Shown here piece by piece: positions 34,871-44,227 of a stretch of DNA of 64,000 bases. The DNA comes from Streptomyces albipurpureus. GTDB lineage: Bacteria; Actinomycetota; Actinomycetes; Streptomycetales; Streptomycetaceae. The position numbers and the translations under genes are program-made. Within the stretch, counting starts at the first letter, position 1, and the number at the start of each line of letters is the position of its first letter. Location of the stretch: assembly GCF_023701525.1 (NCBI RefSeq), contig NZ_JAMQAW010000012.1:188762-252761 (forward strand), read 5' to 3'. Below the pieces are notes generated by a model. That model searched no databases. It was not told where the DNA came from and worked only from the letters and a program-made list of their open reading frames with translations.

Positions 34871-35830
34871 TCAGGGCCCGTCCAGCAGCCCAAGCCTCGC
34901 CGCCCGCACCCCCGCCGCGAAGCGGCTCTCCGCGCCGAGGCGGGTCACCAGGCCGGCCAGCAGGCGGCGCAGAGTACGTTCGGAGCAGCCCAGACGGCGG
35001 GCTATCGTCTCGTCCTTGGTGCCCGCCGCGAGGAGGGCGAGGACTTCACGTTCCCTTGGGGTCCACTCCTCCGCGCAGTCGGCGCCATAGGGGATTCCGG
35101 TTCCCCAGTGGTGTTCGAAGACCCGGGCGAAGCACGAGGCCAGCCGTGGACTGCGGAGCACCACGTCCTCGGCGGGCTCGGCGCCGTCCTCCACCGGGCC
35201 CAGGGCGAGGACGGTCACGGCGCGGTCGACCACATTGAGGTGGAGGGGGACGGCCGGGGCCAGCCGGATGCGCGCGCCGTGTTCGTGCATCCGGGAGAGA
35301 TAGCGCGCCGCCCCGGGCTGACGCGCGGCCCGGGTCGCCACGAGGAGCGCGATGCGCACGCCACGCGCGAGCATGGCCAGATCCTCGCCGAGGCTCTTCT
35401 CCAGCGCATCTGGGTCGGGGAAGTTGGCACGCATACCGAGGATTTCGTCCAGACACAGGGTGTCCAGATCGTCCATCCGGTCCTGCAGCCGGGACCGGTC
35501 GGCGAAGAACTCCGCCTCCACGACCGCGCGTCCTGGGGGACGCAGACCGGGCATCAGCCGCAGGACGTCATGGAGCGCGTTCAACCCCTGCTCCAGCTCG
35601 CCGAGTCCGCGCCGCTGATCGGCGACCAGTTCGTGGAGAGCGCGCTCGGGTGAGCAGACGTGCCCCCGCTCACCGTCGACCAGCCGCCGCGCGGCGAGCC
35701 ATTCCCGTACCGCTTCGGGCAGCACCTCCAGGCTCTCCCCGGCACCGTCCAGCTGCTGGTACGCGGCCCTCGCCGCAGCCTCGACCTCTTCGGGTACGAC
35801 GCCGTCTCCGTACGGATCCTCCGCAGACAT
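34871..35830 (-). CDS. LuxR-type HTH regulator
   Basis: A 319-residue regulator. The C-terminal 65 residues form a LuxR/GerE helix-turn-helix (EEWTPREREVLALLAAGTK, then IARRLGCSERTLRRLLAGL). The N-terminal part is helical and without a receiver domain; its middle (about 90-230) resembles the phospholipase-D-like sensor region seen in TrmB/LuxR-type Streptomyces regulators. It is divergent from the secreted subtilase, with an 8-base inverted repeat in between, so it may control that gene. Confidence 0.82.
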   Translation of the reverse strand: MSAEDPYGDGVVPEEVEAAARAAYQQLDGAGESLEVLPEAVREWLAARRLVDGERGHVCSPERALHELVADQRRGLGELEQGLNALHDVLRLMPGLRPPGRAVVEAEFFADRSRLQDRMDDLDTLCLDEILGMRANFPDPDALEKSLGEDLAMLARGVRIALLVATRAARQPGAARYLSRMHEHGARIRLAPAVPLHLNVVDRAVTVLALGPVEDGAEPAEDVVLRSPRLASCFARVFEHHWGTGIPYGADCAEEWTPREREVLALLAAGTKDETIARRLGCSERTLRRLLAGLVTRLGAESRFAAGVRAARLGLLDGP

Positions 35831-35934
35831 GACCCGACCCTAGAGCGGCTGTCCTTGCTTGACCATGGTCTCCACCGCCCCGCGGGCCCCGATGGCCGTA
35901 TTCGGTCACGCCCGTTTCGGCCGTGGTCAACTCC

Positions 35935-35961
35935 GTGGCGACCCGGCTATGTTGTCGCCAC
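35935..35961. promoter_or_regulatory. inverted repeat in the LuxR/subtilase divergent region
   Basis: GTGGCGAC (35935-35942) and GTCGCCAC (35954-35961) form perfect 8-base arms around an 11-base spacer that contains TATGTT, a possible -10 of the subtilase promoter. It is the best operator candidate in the 373-base gap between the divergent genes, which otherwise holds nothing recognisable. Confidence 0.45.
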
Positions 35962-36203
35962 GCCTGGCTGACACGGAGGTCCCAGTGAGCGGAGACCCTG
36001 CTCGCGACCACCCGTACCGGGGCGTATCGGCCATCCCTTCGCGAGGGACGGTCGAACCCGCGCCTTCGGCACTCCCCAGCCACCGCGCGCACCGAGTGCC
36101 TCGTGCCGATTCCCCACTTCTCCCTACGGCACGACCGCGCTTCCCCCACCCACCGGCCGTCCCAACCGTACGGCGGCCGGAACATGAAAGGTGACCGCCC
36201 CTC

Positions 36204-37373
36204 ATGCGTAGACCTCACCTCGCCACCGCCACCGTCGCCCTCGGCCTCGCCGTCCCGCTCGCCCTGGTCCCGACCACCGGATCCGCCGCACCAGCCCCGG
36301 AGCCGGCCCCCTTGGTCAAGGTCGCCCAGGCCCCCGCCGCCGAAGAGATCAAAGGGCAGTACATCGTCACCCTCAAGAAGGGTGTCGACGCCGCGGCTCT
36401 CGCCGAGTCGAAGTCGGTGAAGACGGAGTACGTGTACGACGCGGTCCTCAACGGATTCGCCGCCGAACTGACCCCGGCCCGGCTCGCGGCGCTGCGCGCC
36501 GACTCCCGGGTCGCGTCCATCGAGGAGGACCAGAAGGTCATCTCCGCCGCGACGCAGTACAACCCCACCTACGGCCTGGACCGAATAGACCAGCGCAGCG
36601 GACGCGACAGCACGTACACCTACACCCGCAACGGCTCCGGCGTCACCGCCTACATCATCGACTCGGGGATCTTCGCCGGCCACCCCGACTTCGGCAACCG
36701 GGCCCGTAACGTCTTCGACGCCTTCGGCGGCAGCGGCGCGGACTGCAACGGCCACGGCACCCATGTCGCCGGTACGGTCGGCGGCACGACATACGGTGTG
36801 GCCAAGGGCGTCCAGCTGCGCGGTGTGAAGGTCCTCGACTGTCAGGGCTCGGGCTCCTTCTCCGGCATCATCGCCGGGTTCGACTGGGTCCGGCAGAACG
36901 CCGCGCGTCCCGCGGTGGCCAACGCCTCCCTCGGCGGCGGCTACTCCGCGGCCCTCAACAACGCGGCCACCGCCCTCGCCAACTCCGGTGTCCACACCAC
37001 CGTCGCGGCGGGCAACAACAACCAGGACGCCTGCAACTACTCCCCGGCGAGCGCCGCCGGTGCCCTGTCGATCGCCGCCTCCGACTCAGCGGACAACAAG
37101 GCGAGCTTCAGCAACTACGGTCGGTGCGTCGACCTCTACGGCCCCGGTGTGAATGTCCTCTCCACCCGCTCCGGCGGCGGTACCACCACCATGAGCGGTA
37201 CGTCGATGGCCGCACCGCATGTCGCGGGCGTGGCGGCGCTCTACAAGGCGACGTACGGTGACGCCTCCAGCACCACGGTCAACAACTGGATTGTCAACAA
37301 CAGCACCGCCAACGCGATCCGCGGCAACTTCAGCGGCACCCCGAACCGGCTGCTGTTCAAGTCGACCCTCTGA
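36204..37373 (+). CDS. secreted subtilisin-family serine protease (S8)
   Basis: A 389-residue preproprotease. Residues 1-29 are a signal peptide (arginines, hydrophobic core, SAAPAP). An inhibitor I9 propeptide follows (about 50-115; GQYIVTLKKGV through SIEEDQKV). The mature S8 domain carries Asp153 (YIIDSGI), His184 (NGHGTHVAG) and Ser334 (SGTSMAAPHVAG), with the oxyanion Asn in the AAGNNNQ segment. It is of proteinase K type, where paired cysteines such as C181 and C213 can form disulfides. It should be exported and self-activated outside the cell for protein degradation. AAGGTG lies upstream of the ATG. Confidence 0.96.
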   Translation: MRRPHLATATVALGLAVPLALVPTTGSAAPAPEPAPLVKVAQAPAAEEIKGQYIVTLKKGVDAAALAESKSVKTEYVYDAVLNGFAAELTPARLAALRADSRVASIEEDQKVISAATQYNPTYGLDRIDQRSGRDSTYTYTRNGSGVTAYIIDSGIFAGHPDFGNRARNVFDAFGGSGADCNGHGTHVAGTVGGTTYGVAKGVQLRGVKVLDCQGSGSFSGIIAGFDWVRQNAARPAVANASLGGGYSAALNNAATALANSGVHTTVAAGNNNQDACNYSPASAAGALSIAASDSADNKASFSNYGRCVDLYGPGVNVLSTRSGGGTTTMSGTSMAAPHVAGVAALYKATYGDASSTTVNNWIVNNSTANAIRGNFSGTPNRLLFKSTL

Positions 37374-37423
37374 TCTCGGACCGCTCTGGTCCTTTCCTCC
37401 CCATGGCCCTGTGATGCTGTGGC

Positions 37424-37449
37424 CGGGGGCCCTGGAGACAGGGCCCCCG
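37424..37449 (+). terminator. hairpin terminator after the subtilase
   Basis: An 11-base-pair perfect GC stem (37424-37434 with 37439-37449) and GAGA tetraloop start 50 bases after the protease stop. Confidence 0.75.
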
Positions 37450-37744
37450 CGTTCCTGTGAGGTCGGACAGCAGGGCGTCGCGGACCGTCTCGTTCCTCGC
37501 CCCCTACGCCCAGTTCCCCGCCGGCGCCGCGAGGTCGACATCTGACCGGGTCCGAAGAACGCGACCGGGCCAGGGGCGAACTGTCGGACCATGACGGGGA
37601 GCCTTCCCGGGGGCTACCGGACCGGCCCCGCCCTCCTGTCCGGCGGCCAGCACCGTTGGGACACTATCCGGCCCCATGCTGGCTGATTGCCGACCTAGTC
37701 CTGAGCGTCACGGCTCTGACCTGCACACACGTCCAGGCCTACCA

Positions 37745-37787
37745 GATTGCTGTGCAAAGTCCGACGTTGCAATCAGATGCCGATTGC
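37745..37787. promoter_or_regulatory. GATTGC/GCAATC inverted-repeat cluster upstream of IclR regulator 1
   Basis: GATTGC (37745-37750), GCAATC (37769-37774) and GATTGC (37782-37787) give two nested inverted repeats, in a locally AT-richer patch about 300 bases ahead of the first IclR gene. The core (T)GCAAT also occurs in the palindrome before the ABC operon at 45.8 kb. It may be an IclR operator. The rest of the gap 37450-38092 holds no supported gene. Confidence 0.42.
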
Positions 37788-38092
37788 TGGCAGGGTAGAG
37801 GCTCTGAGAATCGCCGAAGCATGACCGAAGTGAAGCAATACAGAGAGGTACAGGCCTTGTTCGACGTGGTGCTGCGTGGAGACATGGTGGCAGCGTCCCT
37901 GTTCCGGGCCGATCCCGCAGTCGCTGGGGTACGCATCCCTACGGCAACCCGACCGGGTGCCCGCTCGGCACGGTGGCCGGGACCGGGCGGGCAGGGCGCG
38001 GTCCGTGCGCGCCCAGTCGGCGCCGACCGCTGCCGACCCGTCCGCGGATGTGGGCACACTCCGCCGGTCCGGAAAGGGTCGGGGGCAGCCCG

Positions 38093-38887
38093 GTGACCGA
38101 AGTTGACGGAAAGCCTGCCACGGCCCGTAACAACTCCGCCTCGCTGCGGCGGGCGCTCACCATCCTGCTCCACCTCGGAGAGGAAGGCCGCGCGCGGGGC
38201 GCCACGCTCGCGGAACTGACGTCGGGCCTGAGCATGAACAAGAGCACGGTGTTGCGTCTCCTGGCGCCCCTGTGCGAGGTGCGGTTGGTTGAGCAGGACG
38301 TACGGACCGGCCGCTACCGGCTCGGATCGCGCACCGCGCAGTTGGGCCATGTCTACCTGGACGGTCTGGACCTGCGGGACACCGCTCACGATGTGCTGGA
38401 GCGGTTGGCGTCCGACACCGGCGAGACCGCCTATCTGGTGATCCCCGATCTGCCGGATGTGGTCTATGTGGACAAGATCGAGAGTCCCCAGTCAGTGCGG
38501 ATGCACTCCCCCATCGGAAGCCGTCGGCCCGCCTACTGCACGGGTGTGGGCAAGGCCGTGCTGGCCCACACCGACGTCGGGACGGTGAACGCGGCGTTGG
38601 CGCACGGCCTTCCCCGGCGCACCCCCCACACCCTGACCACTCCCGAGGCGCTCCACGCCGACCTGGCCGTGATCCGCTCGCGCGGCTACGCGGTGGACGA
38701 CCTGGAGAACGAGCCGGACATCCGCTGCGTCGCGGCGCCGGTGTTCGACCACGCGGGCACGGCGGTCTGCGCGGTCAGTGTGTCCGGGCCTGCCGCGCGC
38801 ATCACATCCGAGCGCGTTCCCGGCCTCGGCCCGCTGGTGTCAGCCGCCGCGGCTGAGATCTCCCGACGGCTCGGAGCGGCCCGCTGA
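38093..38887 (+). CDS. IclR-family regulator 1
   Basis: A 264-residue regulator: N-terminal winged helix (RRALTILLHLGE, TLAELTSGLSMNKSTVLRLL) and a C-terminal effector domain with YCTGVGKAVLAH and DDLENEPDIRCVAAPVFD, the standard IclR ligand pocket. GTG 38093 follows GGGGG; the longer upstream frame is Arg-rich shadow. It is clearly paralogous to the IclR gene at 46.4 kb (shared RNNSASLRRA start). The pair brackets the peptide-type ABC importer, so one or both probably respond to its substrate. Confidence 0.88.
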   Translation: MTEVDGKPATARNNSASLRRALTILLHLGEEGRARGATLAELTSGLSMNKSTVLRLLAPLCEVRLVEQDVRTGRYRLGSRTAQLGHVYLDGLDLRDTAHDVLERLASDTGETAYLVIPDLPDVVYVDKIESPQSVRMHSPIGSRRPAYCTGVGKAVLAHTDVGTVNAALAHGLPRRTPHTLTTPEALHADLAVIRSRGYAVDDLENEPDIRCVAAPVFDHAGTAVCAVSVSGPAARITSERVPGLGPLVSAAAAEISRRLGAAR

Positions 38888-39027
38888 GCATCTCGTCGTG
38901 CGTCCTCGCGGCCGCTTGAACCGGCCGCGAGCCACTGGCCGCAAGAACCGTCCCAGGCCGGAGGGGTCGCACGGTGCCGGACGGGGCACCGGTGGAATCA
39001 GCCGTCCACCGCGCCCCGTACCCCAGG

Positions 39028-40380
39028 TCAGGCGAGCCTGTGCGCGATCCGATCGTGATGGCGCAGGGCCGACACGGTGCCATCGGGTTCCCTGACGAAG
39101 GAGGCGGCGGCGCCGAGGGGGCTCCCGTCGGCAGCGAGCGCGACCAGGGTGTCCGGCGGGGCCAGCACCAACCGGTCCGGGGAATCGAGGGTGATGACGT
39201 ACTGGTTCGGCCCCGGCGGTGCCTGGTTCGCGATGACCCTCATCTCCCCCTCGGCCCGCCCCCGGACCAGGGTGATCGTGCCGTAGAAGCCGCAGTCATA
39301 GGTCCCCAGCAGGGCTTCGGCCAGCTCATCGCCGACCGGACGCAGGGCACGGGTGGGCGCCGGTCCGAACGCCGCGGTGAGAATCAGCCGCTCAATGTCC
39401 TCCGCCACGCCCCAACCGTCGAGCGAGTTCGTCAGTACGGTGTAGGCGAGCTCGCGGGAAGGGATGAGCACCAGGCGGGACGCATAGCCGATGGTGAGCC
39501 CGTCGTGCGACATCGCGGGGCTGCCGCCGCGTTCTTCGAGCATCCAGGCGAGCCCGATGTCATGGCCCGCGCTCCCGCGATGGGCCTGGACGCGGAAGAG
39601 GCCGCTGGGCGCCGCGGACGAGGTGACATGGACCGCGTACCGCATGAGGTCGCGCGCCGTGCTGAGGACACCGCCGCCCGGCACATCCCAGCCCGGGAGC
39701 TGCCAGTGTCGCTGCCACCCCTGGTCGATGAGCAGGGTGGGCCGGCCGTGCCCGTCCCGGCCGTGCGGCGCGGCGACCCGCCGGGTCACCACCTGGTCGG
39801 CGGTGGTGAACGTGCCAGACATTCCGGCCGGGTCGAGGACCTCGTCCTGGAGGACGTCCGTGTAGTGCCGGCCGGTGACGCGCTCCACCACCGCGGCGGC
39901 CACCATGATCCCCGGACCGCTGTACGAGTAGTCCGTCCCCGGCGCGAAGAGCAGCGGTCGGCGGACGAAGTGGGCCAGTGACGCCTGGACGGAGTCGTCC
40001 GCGTGGTCGGCCAGCAGGGCCGGAGCGTCGGCGATCATGTTCTGCGCGTCGATGCCCGAGGTATGGGTGATCAGGTGCCGCAGAGTGATCCGCTCGTCCA
40101 TCCCGGTGCCGGGGAACAGCGGTGCCACCGGGTCGTCCAGCTCCACCTGGCCACGGTCGGCCAGGCGCCCGATGACGAATCCGAGCAGGGTTTTGGAGAT
40201 CGAGCCGACCTGGAAGATCGTGTCGGGGTCCACGGGGAGCCGGTGTGCCGTGTTGGTGTCGCCGTAGCCGAGCAGCGTGGTCTCACCGTCGGCCAGGACG
40301 CCCACGGCCGCGCCCGGCACTCCATGCCGGGAGAGGATTTCGGGGACATGCTCGTCGAGCAGGGTGGTGAAGTCGGACAC
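39028..40380 (-). CDS. serine hydrolase of the beta-lactamase / D-aminopeptidase fold
   Basis: A 450-residue class C beta-lactamase-like hydrolase: SISK (60-63) is the SxxK nucleophile motif, DYSYSGPG supplies the Tyr, and HDG (near GSPAMSHDG) replaces KTG. There is no signal peptide, so it acts in the cytoplasm, unlike true beta-lactamases. An extra C-terminal beta domain (about 345-450) is present. It begins 42 bases after the last permease gene of the importer operon, so it probably hydrolyses the imported compound: an ester, amide or D-peptide. The GTG start has AGGAG upstream. Confidence 0.85.
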   Translation of the reverse strand: MSDFTTLLDEHVPEILSRHGVPGAAVGVLADGETTLLGYGDTNTAHRLPVDPDTIFQVGSISKTLLGFVIGRLADRGQVELDDPVAPLFPGTGMDERITLRHLITHTSGIDAQNMIADAPALLADHADDSVQASLAHFVRRPLLFAPGTDYSYSGPGIMVAAAVVERVTGRHYTDVLQDEVLDPAGMSGTFTTADQVVTRRVAAPHGRDGHGRPTLLIDQGWQRHWQLPGWDVPGGGVLSTARDLMRYAVHVTSSAAPSGLFRVQAHRGSAGHDIGLAWMLEERGGSPAMSHDGLTIGYASRLVLIPSRELAYTVLTNSLDGWGVAEDIERLILTAAFGPAPTRALRPVGDELAEALLGTYDCGFYGTITLVRGRAEGEMRVIANQAPPGPNQYVITLDSPDRLVLAPPDTLVALAADGSPLGAAASFVREPDGTVSALRHHDRIAHRLA

Positions 40381-40422
40381 GGTGATGTCTCTCCTGCGAG
40401 GGTGTCGGATGCGAGCCGGGGC

Positions 40423-41337
40423 TCAGGCGCCGGCCGCGGTACGGGTGTGGGGGTCGAGCCGGTCGCGCAGGACGTCGCCGAGGAGATTGAACGCGAGGAC
40501 GAGGACCACGAACGCGATCGAGGGGAACGCCACGACCCAGGGATCGGTGAGCAGGTACTGCTGGGACGACGAGATCATGCTGCCGTAGTCGGCGTCGGGC
40601 GGACGGACGCCGAAGCCGAGGAAGCTCAGGGCCGCGTAGGCACCTTCCGCGGTGGAGAGGTTGATCGCGGTCATGATGACGAGCGGGGAGGCGATGTTGG
40701 GCAGGATGTGGCGGAACACGATCCACAGCCTGCCGCGGCCACACAGCCGGGCGGCGTCGACGAAGGCGCGCTGCGCGATCTCGATCGTCGAGCCGCGGGC
40801 GATGCGCGCGAACCGTGGGATGGTCACGATGCCGATGGCCAGCGACGCGTTGATCAGGCCGCTTCCCATCACCGCGAGCACGAGGATCGCGAGGAGGTAC
40901 TCGGGGATCGCGAACAGCAGATCGACTATCCGGGACAGGACTCCGTCCCAGAGGCGGCCCAGGAACCCGGCCGCGATCCCGATCGCGGTGCCGATCAGCA
41001 GCGCGAACAGCACGGCGTAGGTCGCGGACAGCAGAGCGGGACGGGCGGCGGCGATGATCCGCGAGAACTGGTCACGTCCGAGCGCGTCCGTCCCCAGCCA
41101 GTGGTCGGCCGACGGTGAGGACAGCCGTGGGCCGGCGCTGACGTCGTTGGGACCGTACGGCACGAGGAACGAACCGAAGGCCGCCAGGAAGATGTAGCCG
41201 AGGATGAGGAAGACGGCGACGTTGGCGACGATGCCGCGCAGCGGCCAGCGGAAAGAGCGCTTTGGTGCGGGAGTGGGCGTGGTGGGTGGTGCGGTGGGAG
41301 GGGATGGGCGGGGATGAGCCGAGCTGGGCTTGGTCAC
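40423..41337 (-). CDS. peptide-type ABC transporter permease (DppC-like)
   Basis: A 304-residue membrane protein of the OppBC family. A Pro-rich cytoplasmic N terminus (about 1-28) leads to a first membrane helix, the OppC_N region, and about five further helices; the permease loop ARIARGSTIEIAQRAFVDAARLCG is the ATPase contact (EAA-like) motif. GTG 41337 follows GGGAG. It is the second permease of the importer operon and lies 15 bases after the first. Confidence 0.9.
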   Translation of the reverse strand: MTKPSSAHPRPSPPTAPPTTPTPAPKRSFRWPLRGIVANVAVFLILGYIFLAAFGSFLVPYGPNDVSAGPRLSSPSADHWLGTDALGRDQFSRIIAAARPALLSATYAVLFALLIGTAIGIAAGFLGRLWDGVLSRIVDLLFAIPEYLLAILVLAVMGSGLINASLAIGIVTIPRFARIARGSTIEIAQRAFVDAARLCGRGRLWIVFRHILPNIASPLVIMTAINLSTAEGAYAALSFLGFGVRPPDADYGSMISSSQQYLLTDPWVVAFPSIAFVVLVLAFNLLGDVLRDRLDPHTRTAAGA

Positions 41338-41352
41338 GCTGACTCCCGTTTC

Positions 41353-42300
41353 CTAGGTGTGGATGATGCGCCGGTCGACGAACGGCAGCGCGATGTCGAC
41401 GAGCAGGTTGCCGAGGATGAACGTGCCGGCGATGACGAGAGCCTGCGCGGTGAGTTGGGAGAAGTCCCGGTTGGAGATCGAGTCGAGCACTCCGCGCCCC
41501 AGGCCTGGCAGGCTGAAGATCTCCTCGACGATGAACAGTCCGCCGACGAGGAATCCGAAGATGAATCCGATCAGGGTGAGCACCGGGGGCAGGGCGGCAC
41601 GCAGGGCGTAGACGTAGCGGATGCGCCACTCCGCGATGCCGTTGGTGCGTGCCGTGGTGATGTGGGGCTGGGCGAGAACCTCGATCATGGACGAGCGGGT
41701 CATCTGTGCCACCAGCGGCGCGGTGGGGATGCCGACCGCGAGGGCTGGCAGCAGCATGGTCTGGAGGTTGCCGACGGCGCTTTCGGAGAACGGGATGTAG
41801 CTCGCCGAGTACATGTTGGTCAGGTACTGCGCCGCCACATAGAGCGCGGCGGAGCCGGAGACGAAGCCGGGAAAGGCGAACACCACGAGCAGGGGGATGC
41901 GGATGCCCCAGTCGATGCCCTTGCCCGAGTGGGTCGCCGCGATGACCCCGACGGGGAGCCCGACGGCGACCGCGATGACGAGTCCGATCAGGGCCAACTC
42001 AAAGGAGATCGGCGCCTGTTGCGCGATCACATCGAGGTTCTCCTGGCCGGATATGGGTGATACCCCGAAGTCGCCGCGCAGGGTGCCCCAGAGCCAGTCC
42101 AGGTACTGCTGGTAGAGGGGCTGGTCCAGCCCGAGGTCGCGTTCGATGGCGGCGATGGTCTCGGGAGAGGCCTTGGCCCCGGCGATCACCGAAGCGGCGC
42201 TGCCCGGCACGAGGCCGCGGCCCGCGAAGAACACCAGCGCCGAGAGCGCCAGCAGCACACCGGCGGCACCGGTGAGCTTCTTGGCCAGGTAGAGGATCAC
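41353..42300 (-). CDS. peptide-type ABC transporter permease (DppB-like)
   Basis: A 315-residue permease with the OppB pattern: an N-terminal helix, a large periplasm-side loop with LGLDQPLYQQYLDWL, and the GVSPISGQ box, then five helices and the contact loop TARTNGIAEWRIRYVYALR. GTG 42298-42300 overlaps the stop of the ATPase gene before it. The longer open frame upstream is shadow over that ATPase. It partners with the DppC-like permease. Confidence 0.9.
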   Translation of the reverse strand: MILYLAKKLTGAAGVLLALSALVFFAGRGLVPGSAASVIAGAKASPETIAAIERDLGLDQPLYQQYLDWLWGTLRGDFGVSPISGQENLDVIAQQAPISFELALIGLVIAVAVGLPVGVIAATHSGKGIDWGIRIPLLVVFAFPGFVSGSAALYVAAQYLTNMYSASYIPFSESAVGNLQTMLLPALAVGIPTAPLVAQMTRSSMIEVLAQPHITTARTNGIAEWRIRYVYALRAALPPVLTLIGFIFGFLVGGLFIVEEIFSLPGLGRGVLDSISNRDFSQLTAQALVIAGTFILGNLLVDIALPFVDRRIIHT

Positions 42301-43355
42301 AGCTCTCCTCCAAGATCTGCCGCGCCGCTCGTCGCGGAGTCGGCATGTACGGCCCGGGTCAGGGTGAGTTCGCCCGGCTTGTGGCAGCGCACCCGATGAC
42401 CGGTGGACACCTCCGCCAGTTCGGGGGCGACTTGGACGCATCCGTCGTCGGCGATCGGGCAGCGCGGTGCGAAGCGGCAGCCCGGCGGGGGGTTCACCGC
42501 GCTCGGCGGCTCCCCTCGCAACACCACGCGTTCGATGCCCTCCTCCCCCTGGAAGATGCCGGGCTCGGTCGATCGCAGAGCGACGGCGTACGGGTGCAGC
42601 AGGCCCCGGTCGAACGCATCGGCCGGTGCCTCCTCCACGATCTGACCCAGATACATGACCGCCATCGAGTGGCTGACCTGCCGTACCGCGCGCAGGTCGT
42701 GCGAGATGAACACATACGCGGTGCCGGTCTCCCGCTGTAGCCGCTCCAGCAGGTCGAGCACCTGGGCCTGGAGGGAGGCGTCCAGCGAACTCACCGCCTC
42801 GTCGAGCAGGATGAGGTCGGGTCGGGCGATCAACGCACGCGCGATGCACACGCGTTGCTGCTGTCCCCCCGACAGCTGGTGGGGGTAGCGGGAGCCGAGT
42901 TCACGCGGCAGGCCGACTGCGGCGAAGGCGTCGTCTACGCGTTGCTCCCGCTCGGCCTTCCCCACACCACCGAGTGCCTCGGCGACGCTGGCCCGTACGT
43001 TCATACGGGGGTCCAGGGCGCTCGCGGGATCCTGGAAGACCGCCTGTACCCTGCCGCCCGCGCCGGCGGTGACATCGCGCAGTTCGGCGCCGACCTGCAC
43101 CGAACCCGATGTCGGGGTGTCCAGTCCGGTGATCAGCCGCCCGAGTGTGGACTTTCCGCACCCCGACTCGCCGACCAGACCGAGCGTGCGTCCGGCCCGC
43201 AGTCGCACGCTGATGCCGTCCACCGCGTGCACCTGGGCGCGCTCACCCCGCAGGCTGGTGCGCCGTGTCCGGAAGTACTTGACTGCGTCATGGACGTCGA
43301 GCACCACGTCCCGCAGGTCCTCGGATGCCTCGGGCAGTGTCTGCTTCCCGGTCAT
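42297..43355 (-). CDS. peptide-type ABC transporter ATPase (DppF-like)
   Basis: A 352-residue ATPase: Walker A GESGCGKST, signature LSGGQQQRVCIARAL, Walker B LILLDEAVSSLD, and the OppF C-terminal region with CRFAPRCPIADDGC, whose cysteines in this family may bind an Fe-S cluster. It couples by ATGA to the DppD-like gene. It powers uptake together with that partner. Confidence 0.92.
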   Translation of the reverse strand: MTGKQTLPEASEDLRDVVLDVHDAVKYFRTRRTSLRGERAQVHAVDGISVRLRAGRTLGLVGESGCGKSTLGRLITGLDTPTSGSVQVGAELRDVTAGAGGRVQAVFQDPASALDPRMNVRASVAEALGGVGKAEREQRVDDAFAAVGLPRELGSRYPHQLSGGQQQRVCIARALIARPDLILLDEAVSSLDASLQAQVLDLLERLQRETGTAYVFISHDLRAVRQVSHSMAVMYLGQIVEEAPADAFDRGLLHPYAVALRSTEPGIFQGEEGIERVVLRGEPPSAVNPPPGCRFAPRCPIADDGCVQVAPELAEVSTGHRVRCHKPGELTLTRAVHADSATSGAADLGGEL

Positions 43356-44227
43356 GTCACCATCTCACTCGGGCCGTCCCCGTCACCGGGGACCCTGCCG
43401 CGGGCCGCGGCGATCAGGGATCGGGTGTAGGGGTGGGTGGGGCGGGTCAGGACTTCGGCCGCCGTGCCCTTCTCGACGATCTCGCCGCGGTACATCACCA
43501 TGACCGTGGTGCACAACTCGGCGACCACACCGATGTCGTGCGAGATCAGCAGGAGGGTCATTCCGGCCTCGGCCACCCGCTCCCGCAGCAGTTCGACGAC
43601 CTGCGCCTGAACGGTGACGTCCAGCGCCGTGGTGGGTTCGTCGGCGATCAGCAGGTCGGGATGGTTGAGCAGCGCCATGGCGATCATGACTCGCTGCCGC
43701 ATTCCCCCCGACAACTCGTGGGGGTAGTTGCGCCGCTTGACCGCGGCGTCACCGATGCCGACCCGGTGCAACGCCTCCTCGACGATCGTCGTGCGCTCCT
43801 GGCGGCTGAGCGAGCGGTGGGCGGACAGCACGTCGGACAACTGTCGTCCGATGGTGAAGACCGGGTTGAGGTTGCCCAGGGGGTCCTGGGGAACGCGTGA
43901 CATCCGGGTGCTGCGCAGGGCCCGCAGCTCGGAGGGTTTGAGGTCCGTCAGATCGTGGCCGTCGAGGTCGACGCGACCGGTGACCTGGGCCGAGGTCGGC
44001 AGCAGCCGCAGCACGGCCGCCGCCAGGGTCGACTTGCCGGACCCCGACTCGCCGACCAGACCGACGCGGTCGCCGGGCCTCAGGCTGAAGGAGACACCGT
44101 TGACCGCGGGCGGTTGGGTCCGGCCGTAGCGCACGGTGAGTCCCTCGATCACCAGCAGCGGGTCCTGTTCACCCGCCGCGCGGGTCGCGCCCCTGGGGGC
44201 GCGACCCGATACCGGGGTCCTAGCCAC
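43352..44227 (-). CDS. peptide-type ABC transporter ATPase (DppD-like)
   Basis: A 291-residue ATPase with Walker A GESGSGKST, signature LSGGMRQRVMIAMAL and Walker B LLIADEPTTALD. GTG 44227 overlaps the lipoprotein gene stop by 8 bases. It ends soon after the ATPase core and lacks the long C-terminal OppD extension with its cysteine cluster, so it is slightly shorter than typical DppD. Confidence 0.9.
   Translation of the reverse strand: MARTPVSGRAPRGATRAAGEQDPLLVIEGLTVRYGRTQPPAVNGVSFSLRPGDRVGLVGESGSGKSTLAAAVLRLLPTSAQVTGRVDLDGHDLTDLKPSELRALRSTRMSRVPQDPLGNLNPVFTIGRQLSDVLSAHRSLSRQERTTIVEEALHRVGIGDAAVKRRNYPHELSGGMRQRVMIAMALLNHPDLLIADEPTTALDVTVQAQVVELLRERVAEAGMTLLLISHDIGVVAELCTTVMVMYRGEIVEKGTAAEVLTRPTHPYTRSLIAAARGRVPGDGDGPSEMVT

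Noticed and set aside
37656..38096. 146-codon plus-strand frame before IclR regulator 1
   Set aside because: It ends in Arg/Gly-rich low complexity and overlaps the true GTG start and the inverted-repeat cluster; no domain is seen.
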